Shown here piece after piece: positions 26,546 to 36,101 of a stretch of 64,000 bases of DNA. Within the stretch, counting starts at the first letter, position 1; every line of letters begins with the position of its first letter. Origin of the DNA: Komagataeibacter medellinensis NBRC 3288 (GTDB taxonomy: Bacteria > Pseudomonadota > Alphaproteobacteria > Acetobacterales > Acetobacteraceae); NCBI RefSeq assembly GCF_000182745.2, contig NC_016027.1, positions 189,001 to 253,000 of the forward strand. Reading direction: 5' to 3'. A program made the position numbers and the translations under genes. Below the pieces are notes generated by a model that searched no databases, was not told the DNA's origin, and worked only from the letters and a program-made list of their open reading frames with translations.

Positions 26546-27799
26546 ATGAAGCGCGTCATGCGCCCCATCCTGTCGGTCGTGATGACCGGTGTCCTGGCAT
26601 GGGGGGCTTTGGCCCGGGCTCAGGTGCCCCGGTCCGGCCCATCCTTCCATGAAGCGGTCGGCATGGCATGGGCCATTGATCCGGTCCGTACCGAACTGCA
26701 GGTCGGTCATCATTCCGCCCGTGCCCGCGCCAGTGCGGCGGGGTCATGGTTTGCCGGAGGCCCGACCCTGTCGGGTGAATATATGGATGACCACATGCTG
26801 GGTAGTAACGAAGGCTATACAACATATCAGGGCGGGGTGTCCGTGCCGCTGTGGCTGCCGGGACAGGGTAGCGCCACACAACAGGTTGCAAGCGCGGAAG
26901 CCGCATCGCTTGATGAACAGCTCAATGTCGAACACATGGCGCTGTCCATCCGGGTGCTTGATGCAGGTGCTGCCGCCCTGATTGCCCTTACACGGGTGGA
27001 CGTGGCCCGTGCCCTGTACGATGCGACAGCACGCATGGCCACCAGCACCACACGGGCAGTGCATGGTGGTGAACTGGCCTCTGTCGATGGACAGATGGCG
27101 CAGGCAGCAGTGGAGAACGCCCGCAATGAACTGGCCCTGGCACAGGAGGAAGCCCGGAACGCAACGGCTGCACTGGAGGTGCTCCTTGGCCGCCCGGTTG
27201 TGCCGGATCTTGCGCGTTACGGGGCGGGTGACATTACCCACGCCCGCTTTATCACGCCCCATGACATGGAGGACAATGACCCCCGCATCAGGGTGGCGCA
27301 CCGCAATGTTGAAGCTGCCGAGGCCAACATGAAGCTGGCGCGCCGTTCCTTTATGCCCAACCCGGAAATTGGCGTGGATGCAATCCATGAAAAGCAGTAT
27401 GGCAGTCCGTGGGATGATCGGGTGGGACTGAATTTCAGTATCCCTCTACCCAGTGAAGTCCGTAATACCCCCATCATGTCCGAAGCACGCAACCGGCTGG
27501 CCAGCGCGACTAGTCAGGAAACGCAGGCGCGCCGTATGGTGCATCTGGAAATGATGCGGGTACGCGAACGTCTGATCGCAGCCACCACGACGCGACAGGC
27601 CACGCGCACCGCAACCGAAAACATGGAGAAGAGGGCCGAGGCGCAGGAACGGGCCTGGCGGCTGGGTGAAGCCAGTCTGGATACGGCGCTTGCCGCCCGG
27701 CAGACGGCGGCCAATACTCGGCTGGCCAGTGTCCGGGCAGAGGTGGAATGGCATGTCGCCAGCATTCGCATGCTGATCGCAACCGGGATCGTACCATGA
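26546..27799 (+). CDS. TolC-family outer membrane channel of a metal RND pump
   Basis: This 417-residue protein of the OEP/TolC family (CusC/CzcC group) has a signal peptide (residues 1-26, ending ARA) and the long helical repeats typical of the periplasmic tunnel. Examples are EAASLDEQLNVEHMALSIRV and NPEIGVDAIHEKQYGSPWDDR. There is no lipobox Cys, unlike CusC. It forms the outer-membrane exit duct for the adaptor and RND pump encoded downstream. Its stop overlaps the adaptor start (ATGA at 27796-27799). Confidence 0.85.
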   Translation: MKRVMRPILSVVMTGVLAWGALARAQVPRSGPSFHEAVGMAWAIDPVRTELQVGHHSARARASAAGSWFAGGPTLSGEYMDDHMLGSNEGYTTYQGGVSVPLWLPGQGSATQQVASAEAASLDEQLNVEHMALSIRVLDAGAAALIALTRVDVARALYDATARMATSTTRAVHGGELASVDGQMAQAAVENARNELALAQEEARNATAALEVLLGRPVVPDLARYGAGDITHARFITPHDMEDNDPRIRVAHRNVEAAEANMKLARRSFMPNPEIGVDAIHEKQYGSPWDDRVGLNFSIPLPSEVRNTPIMSEARNRLASATSQETQARRMVHLEMMRVRERLIAATTTRQATRTATENMEKRAEAQERAWRLGEASLDTALAARQTAANTRLASVRAEVEWHVASIRMLIATGIVP

Positions 27800-28947
27800 A
27801 GCGGCTTACCTCTGCCTTGTTCATACTGGGCCTGTCCTGCCCGCCAGCCCACGCTACAGATGGGGCGTTGCCTCCTGTCGTGAAACTGGATGGGGCGGCC
27901 GTGACGAACGAGGGTATTACCATCGCTACAGCAGCACCCGGCACGGTTGCGCCCGCCCTGCCGGTCATGAGTCGGGTCATGCCCGATACGACGCGGGTCG
28001 TGCATATCCACCCTGCTGGCAGCGGCAAGGTGCTGGCGGTTCTGGTACAGCCTGGCACGCATGTCGTGCGCGGGCAGGCGCTGCTACGGTATCAGGACCA
28101 TTCCCTGCATGTCGCGCGCCTGCAGGCGGTCCAGATGCGTGCCGCGCTCACTGCTGCTATCGCAGCCCGGAGCGATGCGGCGGCCGCCGTGCAACGGGCA
28201 AAGGCACTGGCGGGTGAAAGCCTGTCAATGGCCGAACTGCGCCGCAGGCAGGATGCATTGGCGCAGGCGGATGCCACCATGCGCGCGCGCCAGGCGGATG
28301 TGGGCACGCTGGGCCACCGCTTTGCGGAAGAGTTTAATTCATCATCGGAACAGGGCGGCCAAGGCACGGAAGATGAAACCTCCACCCTGATTTCCCCTGT
28401 CGATGGCATGGTGCAGGCGATCAATACGTCGGTGGCGGGTGACGTGAACCCGACCATGGACGTGGCGACCGTGGCGGATCTGTCCCGCATATGGCTTGTC
28501 TCCGATATTCCGCCCGATCAGGCCGCACGGATTGCGCCAGGCGGACAGCAGGTGACGCAGGCGGCAGGTGGCCCGTTCACGTCGCGTATCGACACGGTGG
28601 ACGGCATGGCCAGCCCGCAGACCGGACTGGTCCAAGTCATCAGCACCGTGGCCAACCCCACCGGCGCACTGGTGCCCGGCATGGTGCTGGATGCGACACT
28701 GGCGCAGCGCGACGGCGTTGCGGGCATTGTCGTGCCGTCCGAAGCCATCCAGCAGATTGACGGGCATAGCGTCGTGTTCGTGCGGGTGAGCGAAACCGAT
28801 TACCGACCCGTCGTGGTGGATGTGGCGCTGGATGACGGGACACGGGCGGTTCTCCGTTCCGGCCTGAAGGGGGGCGAGCCGGTTGTAGGACACGGCAGCT
28901 TCGCCCTACGTTCGGTCATCGGCCTTGCCGGGATGGATGCGGACTGA
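27796..28947 (+). CDS. RND efflux periplasmic adaptor subunit
   Basis: This 383-residue membrane fusion protein (HlyD/CusB/CzcB family) has a signal peptide (residues 1-20, ending AHA), a lipoyl half-motif near VHIHPAGSGKVLAVLVQPGTHVVRGQALL, a helical hairpin (about 110-180) and beta-barrel and C-terminal domains with VPSEAIQQIDGHSVVFVRV. It links the inner-membrane pump to the TolC-type channel. No Met-rich N-terminal metal-binding motif like that of CusB is seen. The start ATG overlaps the previous stop and the pump start overlaps its stop (TGATG), so the three genes are tightly coupled. Confidence 0.9.
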   Translation: MKRLTSALFILGLSCPPAHATDGALPPVVKLDGAAVTNEGITIATAAPGTVAPALPVMSRVMPDTTRVVHIHPAGSGKVLAVLVQPGTHVVRGQALLRYQDHSLHVARLQAVQMRAALTAAIAARSDAAAAVQRAKALAGESLSMAELRRRQDALAQADATMRARQADVGTLGHRFAEEFNSSSEQGGQGTEDETSTLISPVDGMVQAINTSVAGDVNPTMDVATVADLSRIWLVSDIPPDQAARIAPGGQQVTQAAGGPFTSRIDTVDGMASPQTGLVQVISTVANPTGALVPGMVLDATLAQRDGVAGIVVPSEAIQQIDGHSVVFVRVSETDYRPVVVDVALDDGTRAVLRSGLKGGEPVVGHGSFALRSVIGLAGMDAD

Positions 28948-31900
28948 TGGCGCGCAGATATCTTGAAACCCTGTTGCGTGCGCGCATGCTGGTTCTGGGG
29001 GGGCTTTTCCTGCTGCTGGCGGCAGGCATCATGGCGGTTCTGGGTCTACCGGTGGAGGCAGTGCCCGATATCTCGCCCAAACAGGTACTTGTCTCGGTCG
29101 TCGCCCCCGGCCTTGCGACGGAAGAGGTGGAGAAACTCATCACCTTTCCCGTCGAGGCCAGCATGACCGGCATTCCCGGCATGACCGACCTGCGCTCCGT
29201 CTCCCGTGGCGGGGTGTCGGTGGTGTATGTACAGTTTGCCGACAATACCGACATCAACCTTGACCGCACCCGCGTGAACGAGCGCATGCAGCAGGCGCGT
29301 TCGAACATATCCGTGCCCGGAATCACCATTAGCATGGGGCCGCTGGCCACCGGCATGGGTGAGATCATGCAGTTCCAGATCCGCGGCGCTGGGCGTTCGC
29401 TCATGGAACTCAACCGCATCATGAACTGGACCGTGGTGCCGCAGATGCGCCTTGTGCCCGGCGTGGTGGATGTCAACGTCAATGGCGGGGCGGAGGAAAC
29501 CTATGAAGTCACGCTCGATCCGGCACGGCTGATCGGGGTCAATCTTTCCGTCGGTGAGGTCTATCGCGCGGTGGATGAGAATAATGCCGCGTCCGGTGGT
29601 GGCTGGATCACGCATCATGCCGAACAGCAGAGCGTGGTCGGGCGCGGACTGCTGGGCAGTCTTGCGGACTTTGGCAACATCGCCGTGCGGACCAATACGG
29701 ACGGCTCGGTCTTACGCCTGCGCGACCTCGGGCGCATCACCACGGGTGCGCGTACCCGACTGGGGGCGGTCACGCGCGATGGACAGGGCGAAATCGTGAT
29801 CGGCGTGGTGATGATGGAAAGCGGGGCCAGTTCCAACGCCACCCTTGCCGCGATCAACCACGCCCTGCCGGGTATCAGGCAGGCGCTGCCCGCAGGGGTT
29901 ACGCTGGAACCCTACTACACCCGCGCCACCCTGACCGGGCAGACCATCGCTACCGTGCGCGACAACCTGGTGATGGGCGCGGTTCTTGTGGTAGGCGTGT
30001 TGGTGGTGGTGATCGGATATTGGCAGGCAGCTCTTGTCATTGCCTCGGTCATTCCGGTGGCCCTTGTCTGCGCCATGGCGGGCATGCGGCAGTTCGGGAT
30101 TTCAGCCAACCTGCTCAGCCTTGGCGCGATCGATTTCGGCATGATCGTCGATGGGTCGCTGGTGGTGATCGAACATATCCTGTCACGACGCGAGGAGGAA
30201 CCGGAGTTGGAATTCACGCCTCTCGTGGTATCATCCGTGCAGCAGGTCATGCGTCCGGTGGGGTTCGCTATCCTGGTCATCATAATGGTTTACCTGCCTA
30301 TCCTGACCCTGCAGGGGATAGAAGGGCATATGTTCCGCCCCATGGCGCAGACGGTTATCATGGCGCTGCTGGCCTCGCTTGCATACTGTTTCATCTGTAT
30401 TCCGGTGCTGGCCAGCCTGGCGCTGGGGCAGGTGCGGCCTACGGGTGATACGCGGCTGATCGCATGGCTGCGCCGTCCCTATACGCACATGGTGACATGG
30501 GGCGAGGCGCATCCGCGCACTCTGTTTGGCGGTACGATCGCGGTGTTGGTCATATCGGCTGTCCTTGCCACACGGCTGGGCGGCGAGTTCATTCCCCAGC
30601 TTGATGAAGGGGCTCTTGCGGTCACCACCACGCGACTGCCCTCGGCCTCACTCGACACGGTTCTGGCGTCAGTTACGAAGCAGGAGCAGATTTTACGCAG
30701 CTTTCCCGAGGTCAGGACGGTGGTCAGCAATACCGGCACATCCGCCATCCCGACCGACCCGATGGGCATGAACGAGACCGACAGCTTCATCTTCCTCAAC
30801 CCGTCCTCCACATGGAAAACCGCCCGCACCCAGGCCGGGCTTGTCGCGGCGATGGACGATACCCTGCGGCGCGAACTGCCCGATGCGCTCTATTCATGGA
30901 GCCAGCCGGTGCAGATGCGCATGGACGACCTGCTCTCTGGCGTGCGTACCCAGATTGCCGTCTCGATCTTCGGTGATGACCTGACTACGCTGGCCGAACT
31001 GGGTGACCGGGTGGTGGCCGCCATGTCGGGTGTAAAAGGCGCGGCGGACGTGGCGGCGGCGGGCGATGGCACCGTGCCACTGATCGTGGCCGATATTGAT
31101 CGCACGCAGGCCGCCAGCCGCAACGTGGCGGTACAGGATATTCTGGATATGGTAGAGGCGGTGGGCGGACATATCGGCACGAAACCGGTGATCGTGGATA
31201 ACGCCATCATCAGCACGCAGGTGCGCCTGGACCCGAAGCGCGTGACCTCGGCTGCGGCCATCGGTGCGCTGCTGGTGCGACGTGCGGACGGGCAAGGCAG
31301 TGTCATGCTCTCACAGGTGGCGCATGTGCATGAAGTCGATGGCCCGCCGCGCATCAGCCGCGATGGCGTGCGTCGGCGCATGGTGGTGCAGGCCAATGTG
31401 CGCGGGCGCGATCTTGCATCCTACGTGGCCGAGGCACAGGCCCGTGTGATGCGGGACGTGAAACTGCCCGCAGGCTATACCATGCAGTGGGATGGCCAGT
31501 TTCGTAACCTGCAATCAGCCGTGCTGCGGCTGGAGATCGTCCTGCCCATTGCCCTTGGCCTGATCTTTGCCCTGCTGGTGGTGGCGTTTGGTGCGGTCCG
31601 TCCTGCTCTTCTGGTATTCATCAATCTGCCGGTGGCGGCGACCGGTGGCATCGTGGCGCTGACATTACGCGGCCTGCCATTCAGCATTTCGGCAGGGATC
31701 GGCTTTATTGCACTGTTTGGCGTGGCTATCCTCAACGGTGTAGTACTGGTCAGTGAAATCGCAACCCTGCGCGTGGGCGGTATGGCGGTGGCGCAGGCGG
31801 CCTTTGCTGCTGCTGAGTCCCGCTTCCGCCCGGTCATGGCCACGGCCCTTGTCGCCAGCCTTGGCTTTTTCCCCATGGCGTTTTCCGAAAGTGCGGGGGC

Positions 31901-32021
31901 AGAAGTCGAGCGCCCGCTGGCCAGTGTGGTAATTGGCGGGCTGGTTACGTCCACACTGCTTACACTCCTGGTGCTGCCATCGCTTTATGCCCGGGTCATG
32001 CGAGAGAAGGTTCGGAACTGA
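28947..32021 (+). CDS. HME-type RND heavy-metal efflux pump, CzcA-like
   Basis: This 1024-residue inner-membrane proton/metal antiporter has 12 transmembrane segments and two large periplasmic loops. The TM4 signature DFGMIVDGSLVVIEH carries D396, D402 and E409, equivalent to CzcA D402, D408 and E415. This is the pattern of divalent-cation pumps (Co/Zn/Cd/Ni type), not the Cu/Ag (CusA) type, which has A-GAMVDA instead. The Met triad of CusA is not evident. Substrate choice within the divalent group is inferred. It is followed without a gap by a two-component system. Confidence 0.9.
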   Translation: MARRYLETLLRARMLVLGGLFLLLAAGIMAVLGLPVEAVPDISPKQVLVSVVAPGLATEEVEKLITFPVEASMTGIPGMTDLRSVSRGGVSVVYVQFADNTDINLDRTRVNERMQQARSNISVPGITISMGPLATGMGEIMQFQIRGAGRSLMELNRIMNWTVVPQMRLVPGVVDVNVNGGAEETYEVTLDPARLIGVNLSVGEVYRAVDENNAASGGGWITHHAEQQSVVGRGLLGSLADFGNIAVRTNTDGSVLRLRDLGRITTGARTRLGAVTRDGQGEIVIGVVMMESGASSNATLAAINHALPGIRQALPAGVTLEPYYTRATLTGQTIATVRDNLVMGAVLVVGVLVVVIGYWQAALVIASVIPVALVCAMAGMRQFGISANLLSLGAIDFGMIVDGSLVVIEHILSRREEEPELEFTPLVVSSVQQVMRPVGFAILVIIMVYLPILTLQGIEGHMFRPMAQTVIMALLASLAYCFICIPVLASLALGQVRPTGDTRLIAWLRRPYTHMVTWGEAHPRTLFGGTIAVLVISAVLATRLGGEFIPQLDEGALAVTTTRLPSASLDTVLASVTKQEQILRSFPEVRTVVSNTGTSAIPTDPMGMNETDSFIFLNPSSTWKTARTQAGLVAAMDDTLRRELPDALYSWSQPVQMRMDDLLSGVRTQIAVSIFGDDLTTLAELGDRVVAAMSGVKGAADVAAAGDGTVPLIVADIDRTQAASRNVAVQDILDMVEAVGGHIGTKPVIVDNAIISTQVRLDPKRVTSAAAIGALLVRRADGQGSVMLSQVAHVHEVDGPPRISRDGVRRRMVVQANVRGRDLASYVAEAQARVMRDVKLPAGYTMQWDGQFRNLQSAVLRLEIVLPIALGLIFALLVVAFGAVRPALLVFINLPVAATGGIVALTLRGLPFSISAGIGFIALFGVAILNGVVLVSEIATLRVGGMAVAQAAFAAAESRFRPVMATALVASLGFFPMAFSESAGAEVERPLASVVIGGLVTSTLLTLLVLPSLYARVMREKVRN

Positions 32022-32692
32022 TGCGTATCCTTATTGTGGAAGATGAACGTGACCTTGGGGCGGCAGTGCAGGAGCGCGTACGGCTGGATGGGCACGCAGT
32101 GGACTGGTTCATGACGCTGGAGGACGCGCGCGCGGCCATAGCGACCGTGGATTATGATTTCATGTTGCTCGATCTTGGGCTGCCGGATGGCAACGGGCGC
32201 AGCCTGCTACGTGAAATCCGCAGCACGTCGTCCGATATTGCCATCCTCATCACCACGGCGGAAGATCAGATCAGTGATCGCATTACCGGTCTGTCCGAAG
32301 GGGCGGATGATTATATTGTCAAGCCTTACGACCTGAACGAACTCGTGGCCCGTATCGCTGCCGTGGCGCGGCGTTATGCGACACCGCGCAGGCAGGTCCA
32401 TTACCGTATTGGCGAGATTACGATTGACCGGGAAAATCGCTCGGTATCGCGCAATGGGCGGGTGCTGGACCTGACCGCACGGGAATGGGCCATTATGGAA
32501 CTGCTTTCACGCAGCCCGGGTCGGATCCATTCACGCCAGCAGATCGAAACGGCCCTGTATGCGCTGGAGCACGACGTGGATAGCAACACTGTCGAGGTTT
32601 TCATAAGCCGACTGCGGCGCAAGGTAGGCAATGCCGTCATCCGCACCATACGCGGCCGGGGTTACTGTCTGGATGAAAAGAACGGTTCATGA
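32021..32692 (+). CDS. OmpR/PhoB-family response regulator of the metal operon
   Basis: This 223-residue regulator has a receiver domain with acidic pocket (ED at 7-8), phospho-acceptor D51 (MLLDLGLPDG), Thr/Lys switch residues (ITTAEDQ, VKPYD), and a C-terminal winged helix (LTAREWAIMELLSRSPGRIH ... SNTVEVFISRLRRKVG). It probably activates this operon in response to the adjacent sensor kinase, as in CzcRS and CusRS systems. It starts at the last base of the pump stop and its end overlaps the kinase gene by four bases. Confidence 0.92.
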   Translation: MRILIVEDERDLGAAVQERVRLDGHAVDWFMTLEDARAAIATVDYDFMLLDLGLPDGNGRSLLREIRSTSSDIAILITTAEDQISDRITGLSEGADDYIVKPYDLNELVARIAAVARRYATPRRQVHYRIGEITIDRENRSVSRNGRVLDLTAREWAIMELLSRSPGRIHSRQQIETALYALEHDVDSNTVEVFISRLRRKVGNAVIRTIRGRGYCLDEKNGS

Positions 32693-34041
32693 AAAGCTGG
32701 AGCCTGTCCACACGGATTGTCAGCGGCGTGCTGCTTGTCGTGATACTGGGATTGCTGCTGCTGAGTACGGCCGTGGGCGGGTTTACCCGTTATGAAGTAA
32801 CGGAACGGCTGGACAATTCCCTGCAGGAAGTTTCCGAACGCCTACAGGCGGTTGTGACGGCCCGGCTGCACGATCAGGCTGCCGGATCGGTGGCCCTGTT
32901 GCCCGAAGTCGGTCCCCGCACGCTGGCCTATCAGGTGATGGACGGATCCGGCCATGTCGTACTGCGCTCACAGAATGCACCACAGGACCCATTTGTCAGG
33001 GATCGGCAGACCGGCTTTGCCAATGTGCCGCATTTCCGCGTTTACATGGCGGCACCGATCACAGGGAAATATCGTGTGATCGTGGGCGAGCCAACATTTC
33101 ACCGGCGCGAGACTGTGCGGCGGGCAATGCTGATTTCCATTGTGCCCATGCTGGTTTTCCTGCCGGTAATCTGGTGGCTGGTGCGCCTGATCGTACGCCG
33201 CGCCCTGCGCCCGCTGGATCGCTTGCATGATGAGATGCGCGCACGCGACAGTGGCAACCTGCAACCCATTCCGCCACTTGACCTGCCTGTCGAACTGATT
33301 TCCATACAGAGTGCGGTCAATACGTTGCTGGCCCGACTGGAAACGGCGCTTTCCACCGAGCGGGCGTTTGCCGCCAGCGCCGCGCATGAGTTGCGTAACC
33401 CGCTTGGTGCCCTCCTGGCGCAGGTGCAGATGCTGGGCCGCATGGTGCCGGAAAGCTCGGACGCGGGCAGGCGGGTGGACGTCATTGCCGGACGTACCCG
33501 CCAGTTGGGCCGGACAGTGGAAAAACTGTTGCAGTTTTCACGTGCTTCCTCTGGCGTAGCTTTCCGGCGTGACCGCTTTGACCTGCTGGCGGTGGTGCAT
33601 GTGCTGGTGGACGATCTGGGGCATAACCCGCGCGATGGCCGGAGCCTGGTCCTGACAACAAACGGCATTGGCCATGTGTTCGTGCATGGGGACATGGACG
33701 CGACGGGCATCCTGATGCGTAACCTGCTTGAAAATGCGCTGCTGCATGGTAACTCCGGCATACCCGTTCAGGTTGTGGTCCGCCCTGACGGCAGCATTGA
33801 TATAGCCAATGACTGTACGGCCCTCACGCCCGATACCCTGTCACGGCTGACCAGCCCGTTCGTACGGGGCAGTACTGCCGCCCATGGCAGTGGGCTTGGC
33901 TTGGCCATTGCCAGCAACATAGCCAGCCAAATGGATGCCGGCATGCAGTTACGCTCCCCCCTTGTTGGTTCGACAAGGGGACTGGGTGTCTCCCTGTATT
34001 TTCCAAACCCGGAGATCGTGACCATCCCTGATGATACGTGA
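32689..34041 (+). CDS. Sensor histidine kinase of the metal operon
   Basis: This 450-residue membrane kinase has two transmembrane helices (about 11-30 and 146-166) bounding a periplasmic sensor of about 115 residues. A short HAMP-like linker follows (RALRPLDRLHDEM), then the dimerisation/phosphoacceptor site AAHELRNPLG (H233) and an ATPase domain with N box (LMRNLLENALLHG) and G boxes (GSGLGLAIASNI). The periplasmic part has no obvious metal-binding cluster. It pairs with the response regulator directly upstream (four-base overlap). Confidence 0.9.
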   Translation: MKSWSLSTRIVSGVLLVVILGLLLLSTAVGGFTRYEVTERLDNSLQEVSERLQAVVTARLHDQAAGSVALLPEVGPRTLAYQVMDGSGHVVLRSQNAPQDPFVRDRQTGFANVPHFRVYMAAPITGKYRVIVGEPTFHRRETVRRAMLISIVPMLVFLPVIWWLVRLIVRRALRPLDRLHDEMRARDSGNLQPIPPLDLPVELISIQSAVNTLLARLETALSTERAFAASAAHELRNPLGALLAQVQMLGRMVPESSDAGRRVDVIAGRTRQLGRTVEKLLQFSRASSGVAFRRDRFDLLAVVHVLVDDLGHNPRDGRSLVLTTNGIGHVFVHGDMDATGILMRNLLENALLHGNSGIPVQVVVRPDGSIDIANDCTALTPDTLSRLTSPFVRGSTAAHGSGLGLAIASNIASQMDAGMQLRSPLVGSTRGLGVSLYFPNPEIVTIPDDT

Positions 34042-34089
34042 GCGGCTGCGTTCAGGTTTGCGTCATGTTTGAAATATAGGATCATCAGG

Positions 34090-34659
34090 ATGAGCCATCG
34101 ACCCTCTTTTCAGGCATTGCGGTATGATAAGCCAACCATCCTGTTTCACTGGGTCTGCGCCTTCATTATTATACTGCAGTTCGCAAGCGCCAACGTATGG
34201 GGACTGTTCCGTAACCCGCTGCATCACCAGTTGGTGGTTACCCATTTGACAGCAGGGATGATGCTGAGTGTCCTGTTTCCCATTCGTCTGATGTGGCGGA
34301 TAGGATGGGGGCGTCATATCCAGGCGGCGGACCGCTGGCTGGACTGCGTGATGGCGCGCAGCGTGGAATATAGCCTGTACGGGCTGGTTACGCTGGAAAT
34401 TGCCCTTGGGTACCTGTGGCGGTGGGGGAACGGGCAGCCCATGAGCTTCTTCGCCCTGCAACTGATGCCACCGTTCGAAAAATTTTCAGCTTCAACGATC
34501 AGCCTGCTGCACCAGCTGCATCAGTGGAATGGCTGGCTGATCATCTTTCTGGCTACCGGTCACGCGCTGGCGGCATGTTTTCATTACTTCATTTTGAGGG
34601 ACAGCATCTTTCAGAGAATGCTGATGACAGGAAACGCATCTGATGAATATGGCAAATAA
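34090..34659 (+). CDS. Cytochrome b561-type membrane protein
   Basis: This 189-residue protein has four membrane helices and candidate haem-ligand histidines in FHWVCAF (helix 1), VVTHLTAGMM (helix 2) and LLHQLHQW and GHALAACFHYFI near the end. It fits the bacterial diheme cytochrome b561 family, which moves electrons between the quinone pool and periplasmic donors or oxidants. A TTG at 34069 is a less likely start than the ATG at 34090. It lies 48 bases after the sensor kinase and overlaps the VIT gene, which suggests a redox task linked to metal handling. That link is inference. Confidence 0.8.
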   Translation: MSHRPSFQALRYDKPTILFHWVCAFIIILQFASANVWGLFRNPLHHQLVVTHLTAGMMLSVLFPIRLMWRIGWGRHIQAADRWLDCVMARSVEYSLYGLVTLEIALGYLWRWGNGQPMSFFALQLMPPFEKFSASTISLLHQLHQWNGWLIIFLATGHALAACFHYFILRDSIFQRMLMTGNASDEYGK

Positions 34660-35356
34660 CACTTCGGTCCGGCCCAAGGAAATCCATGCGACATCGCGAC
34701 TGGGCTGGCTGCGAGCGGCTGTTCTGGGAGCAAATGATGGTATCCTGTCAACATCCAGCCTGATCATTGGCGTTGCCAGTGCCAATGCGACACAGGCAAG
34801 CATCCTGCTGGCTGGGATCTCCAGTCTGGTTGCAGGGGCCATGTCCATGGCGGCCGGGGAATATGTGTCCGTCAGTTCGCAGGCGGATTCAGAAAAGGCT
34901 GACCTTGCGCGTGAAAAAAAGGAACTTGGCTGTAGTTGGGATGCTGAGGTGAGCGAACTGGCTGGAATCTATCGTCAGCGTGGATTGGACGACATTCTGG
35001 CGCGTAAGGTTGCCCTCCAGCTTATGAAACATGATGCGCTGGGAGCCCATGCCCGGGACGAACTCGGCATTTCCGAAGCAACGGCAGCGCGCCCGGTACA
35101 GGCCGCTTTCGCATCGGCTGGTGCGTTTTCATCCGGTGCCATACTACCTGTGCTGGCAGCCCTGCTGTCGCCTGCCGGGGTGGTGTCGTGGGCAGTTTCC
35201 GCCGTATCCCTGACAGGCTTGGCGGTTCTGGGGTTTGTAGGTGCTCGCGCAGGGGGGGCCTCTCCATGGCGTCCGGCGATACGGGTCATTTTTTGGGGCA
35301 TTATGGCCATGGTAGTGACGGCTGCAATTGGTCGGATATTTGGGGTGCGGGCATAG
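34643..35356 (+). CDS. VIT1/CCC1-family iron/manganese transporter
   Basis: This 237-residue membrane protein has the family motif GANDGILSTSSLIIGVASAN in helix 1. It also has MAAGEYVSVSSQADSEKADL, the metal-binding cytoplasmic part, and a C-terminal pair of helices. Plant and yeast VIT1/CCC1 load Fe2+ or Mn2+ into vacuoles; bacterial members export or store these ions. Its 5' end overlaps cytochrome b561 by 17 bases, so it belongs to the same operon and points to a ferrous or manganese stress function alongside the pump. Confidence 0.85.
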   Translation: MNMANNTSVRPKEIHATSRLGWLRAAVLGANDGILSTSSLIIGVASANATQASILLAGISSLVAGAMSMAAGEYVSVSSQADSEKADLAREKKELGCSWDAEVSELAGIYRQRGLDDILARKVALQLMKHDALGAHARDELGISEATAARPVQAAFASAGAFSSGAILPVLAALLSPAGVVSWAVSAVSLTGLAVLGFVGARAGGASPWRPAIRVIFWGIMAMVVTAAIGRIFGVRA

Positions 35357-35417
35357 ATATTATAAAAATTATGTATTCAATGAATATGTATGTTATAATA
35401 AAGGCTATTACATGTAC

Positions 35418-36101
35418 CTAATCTGTGAAGTGACGTAGCCGTCCTGTTTTAATTCTGTCTTGTGAGGGAGGATCGGAGAGGGCAGGAGCGATTGCATTGC
35501 AGACGGATTGTACGGCTGAAGCGCTTCGGCGGCTGGCCTCTCGTGCATGGGATGCGAATGTTGCACGGCGCCTTTTGTCTCTGGCTTTGGTGCGGGACGG
35601 TGCCAGCCGAGGGGACGCGACACGGATCGGTGGCATGAACCGGCAGACCCTGCGGGACTGGGGCACCGGTTCAATGCTGCGGGATCAATGGTGAAACGGC
35701 TCTGTCTGTCGCCTGATGGCAGACCCGCAGGCGGAAATGGCTGGACCCGACCGTAACCGGGACGGCGTGGTGCCGCGTTGATCTGAAGTGGGTGATTGAG
35801 GAGCGCTTGGACGTCTCGTATCACAAGCGCCACGTTTCCACCCTGCTGAAGAGACCGGGCTTCAGTCATGTCAGCGCAGGGCCCCCCATCCGGGACAGGA
35901 CCCGTCCGTTATGGATGCTTTCAAAAAAAACTTCCTGACAATCCTGAAGTCCTGCACCGGCCATCTGCCGCGCGGCAAACGGATCGAAATCTGGTTTCAG
36001 GACGAAGCGCGGAGCGGGCAAAAGAACGGCGTCGTCCGGCAAGGGGCCAAACGGGGAGCCCGCCAGCACTATGCCCAACGTCTGGCTTTTCGGGGCAATC
36101 T
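35418..36101 (+). pseudogene. IS630-family transposase remnant cut by IS5 copy 1
   Basis: The N-terminal helix-turn-helix region is visible as EALRRLASRAWDANVARRLL and GGMNRQTLRDW (35515-35660). After frame breaks, RGKRIEIWFQDEARSGQKNG follows (35970-36030). It is an inactive relative of the IS630 remnant at 12100-12710 (shared 5' segment TGAAGTGACGTAG and shared DDE block). It ends at 36101, where the complete IS5 begins; no IS630 sequence is recognised on the other side of IS5. Confidence 0.7.
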
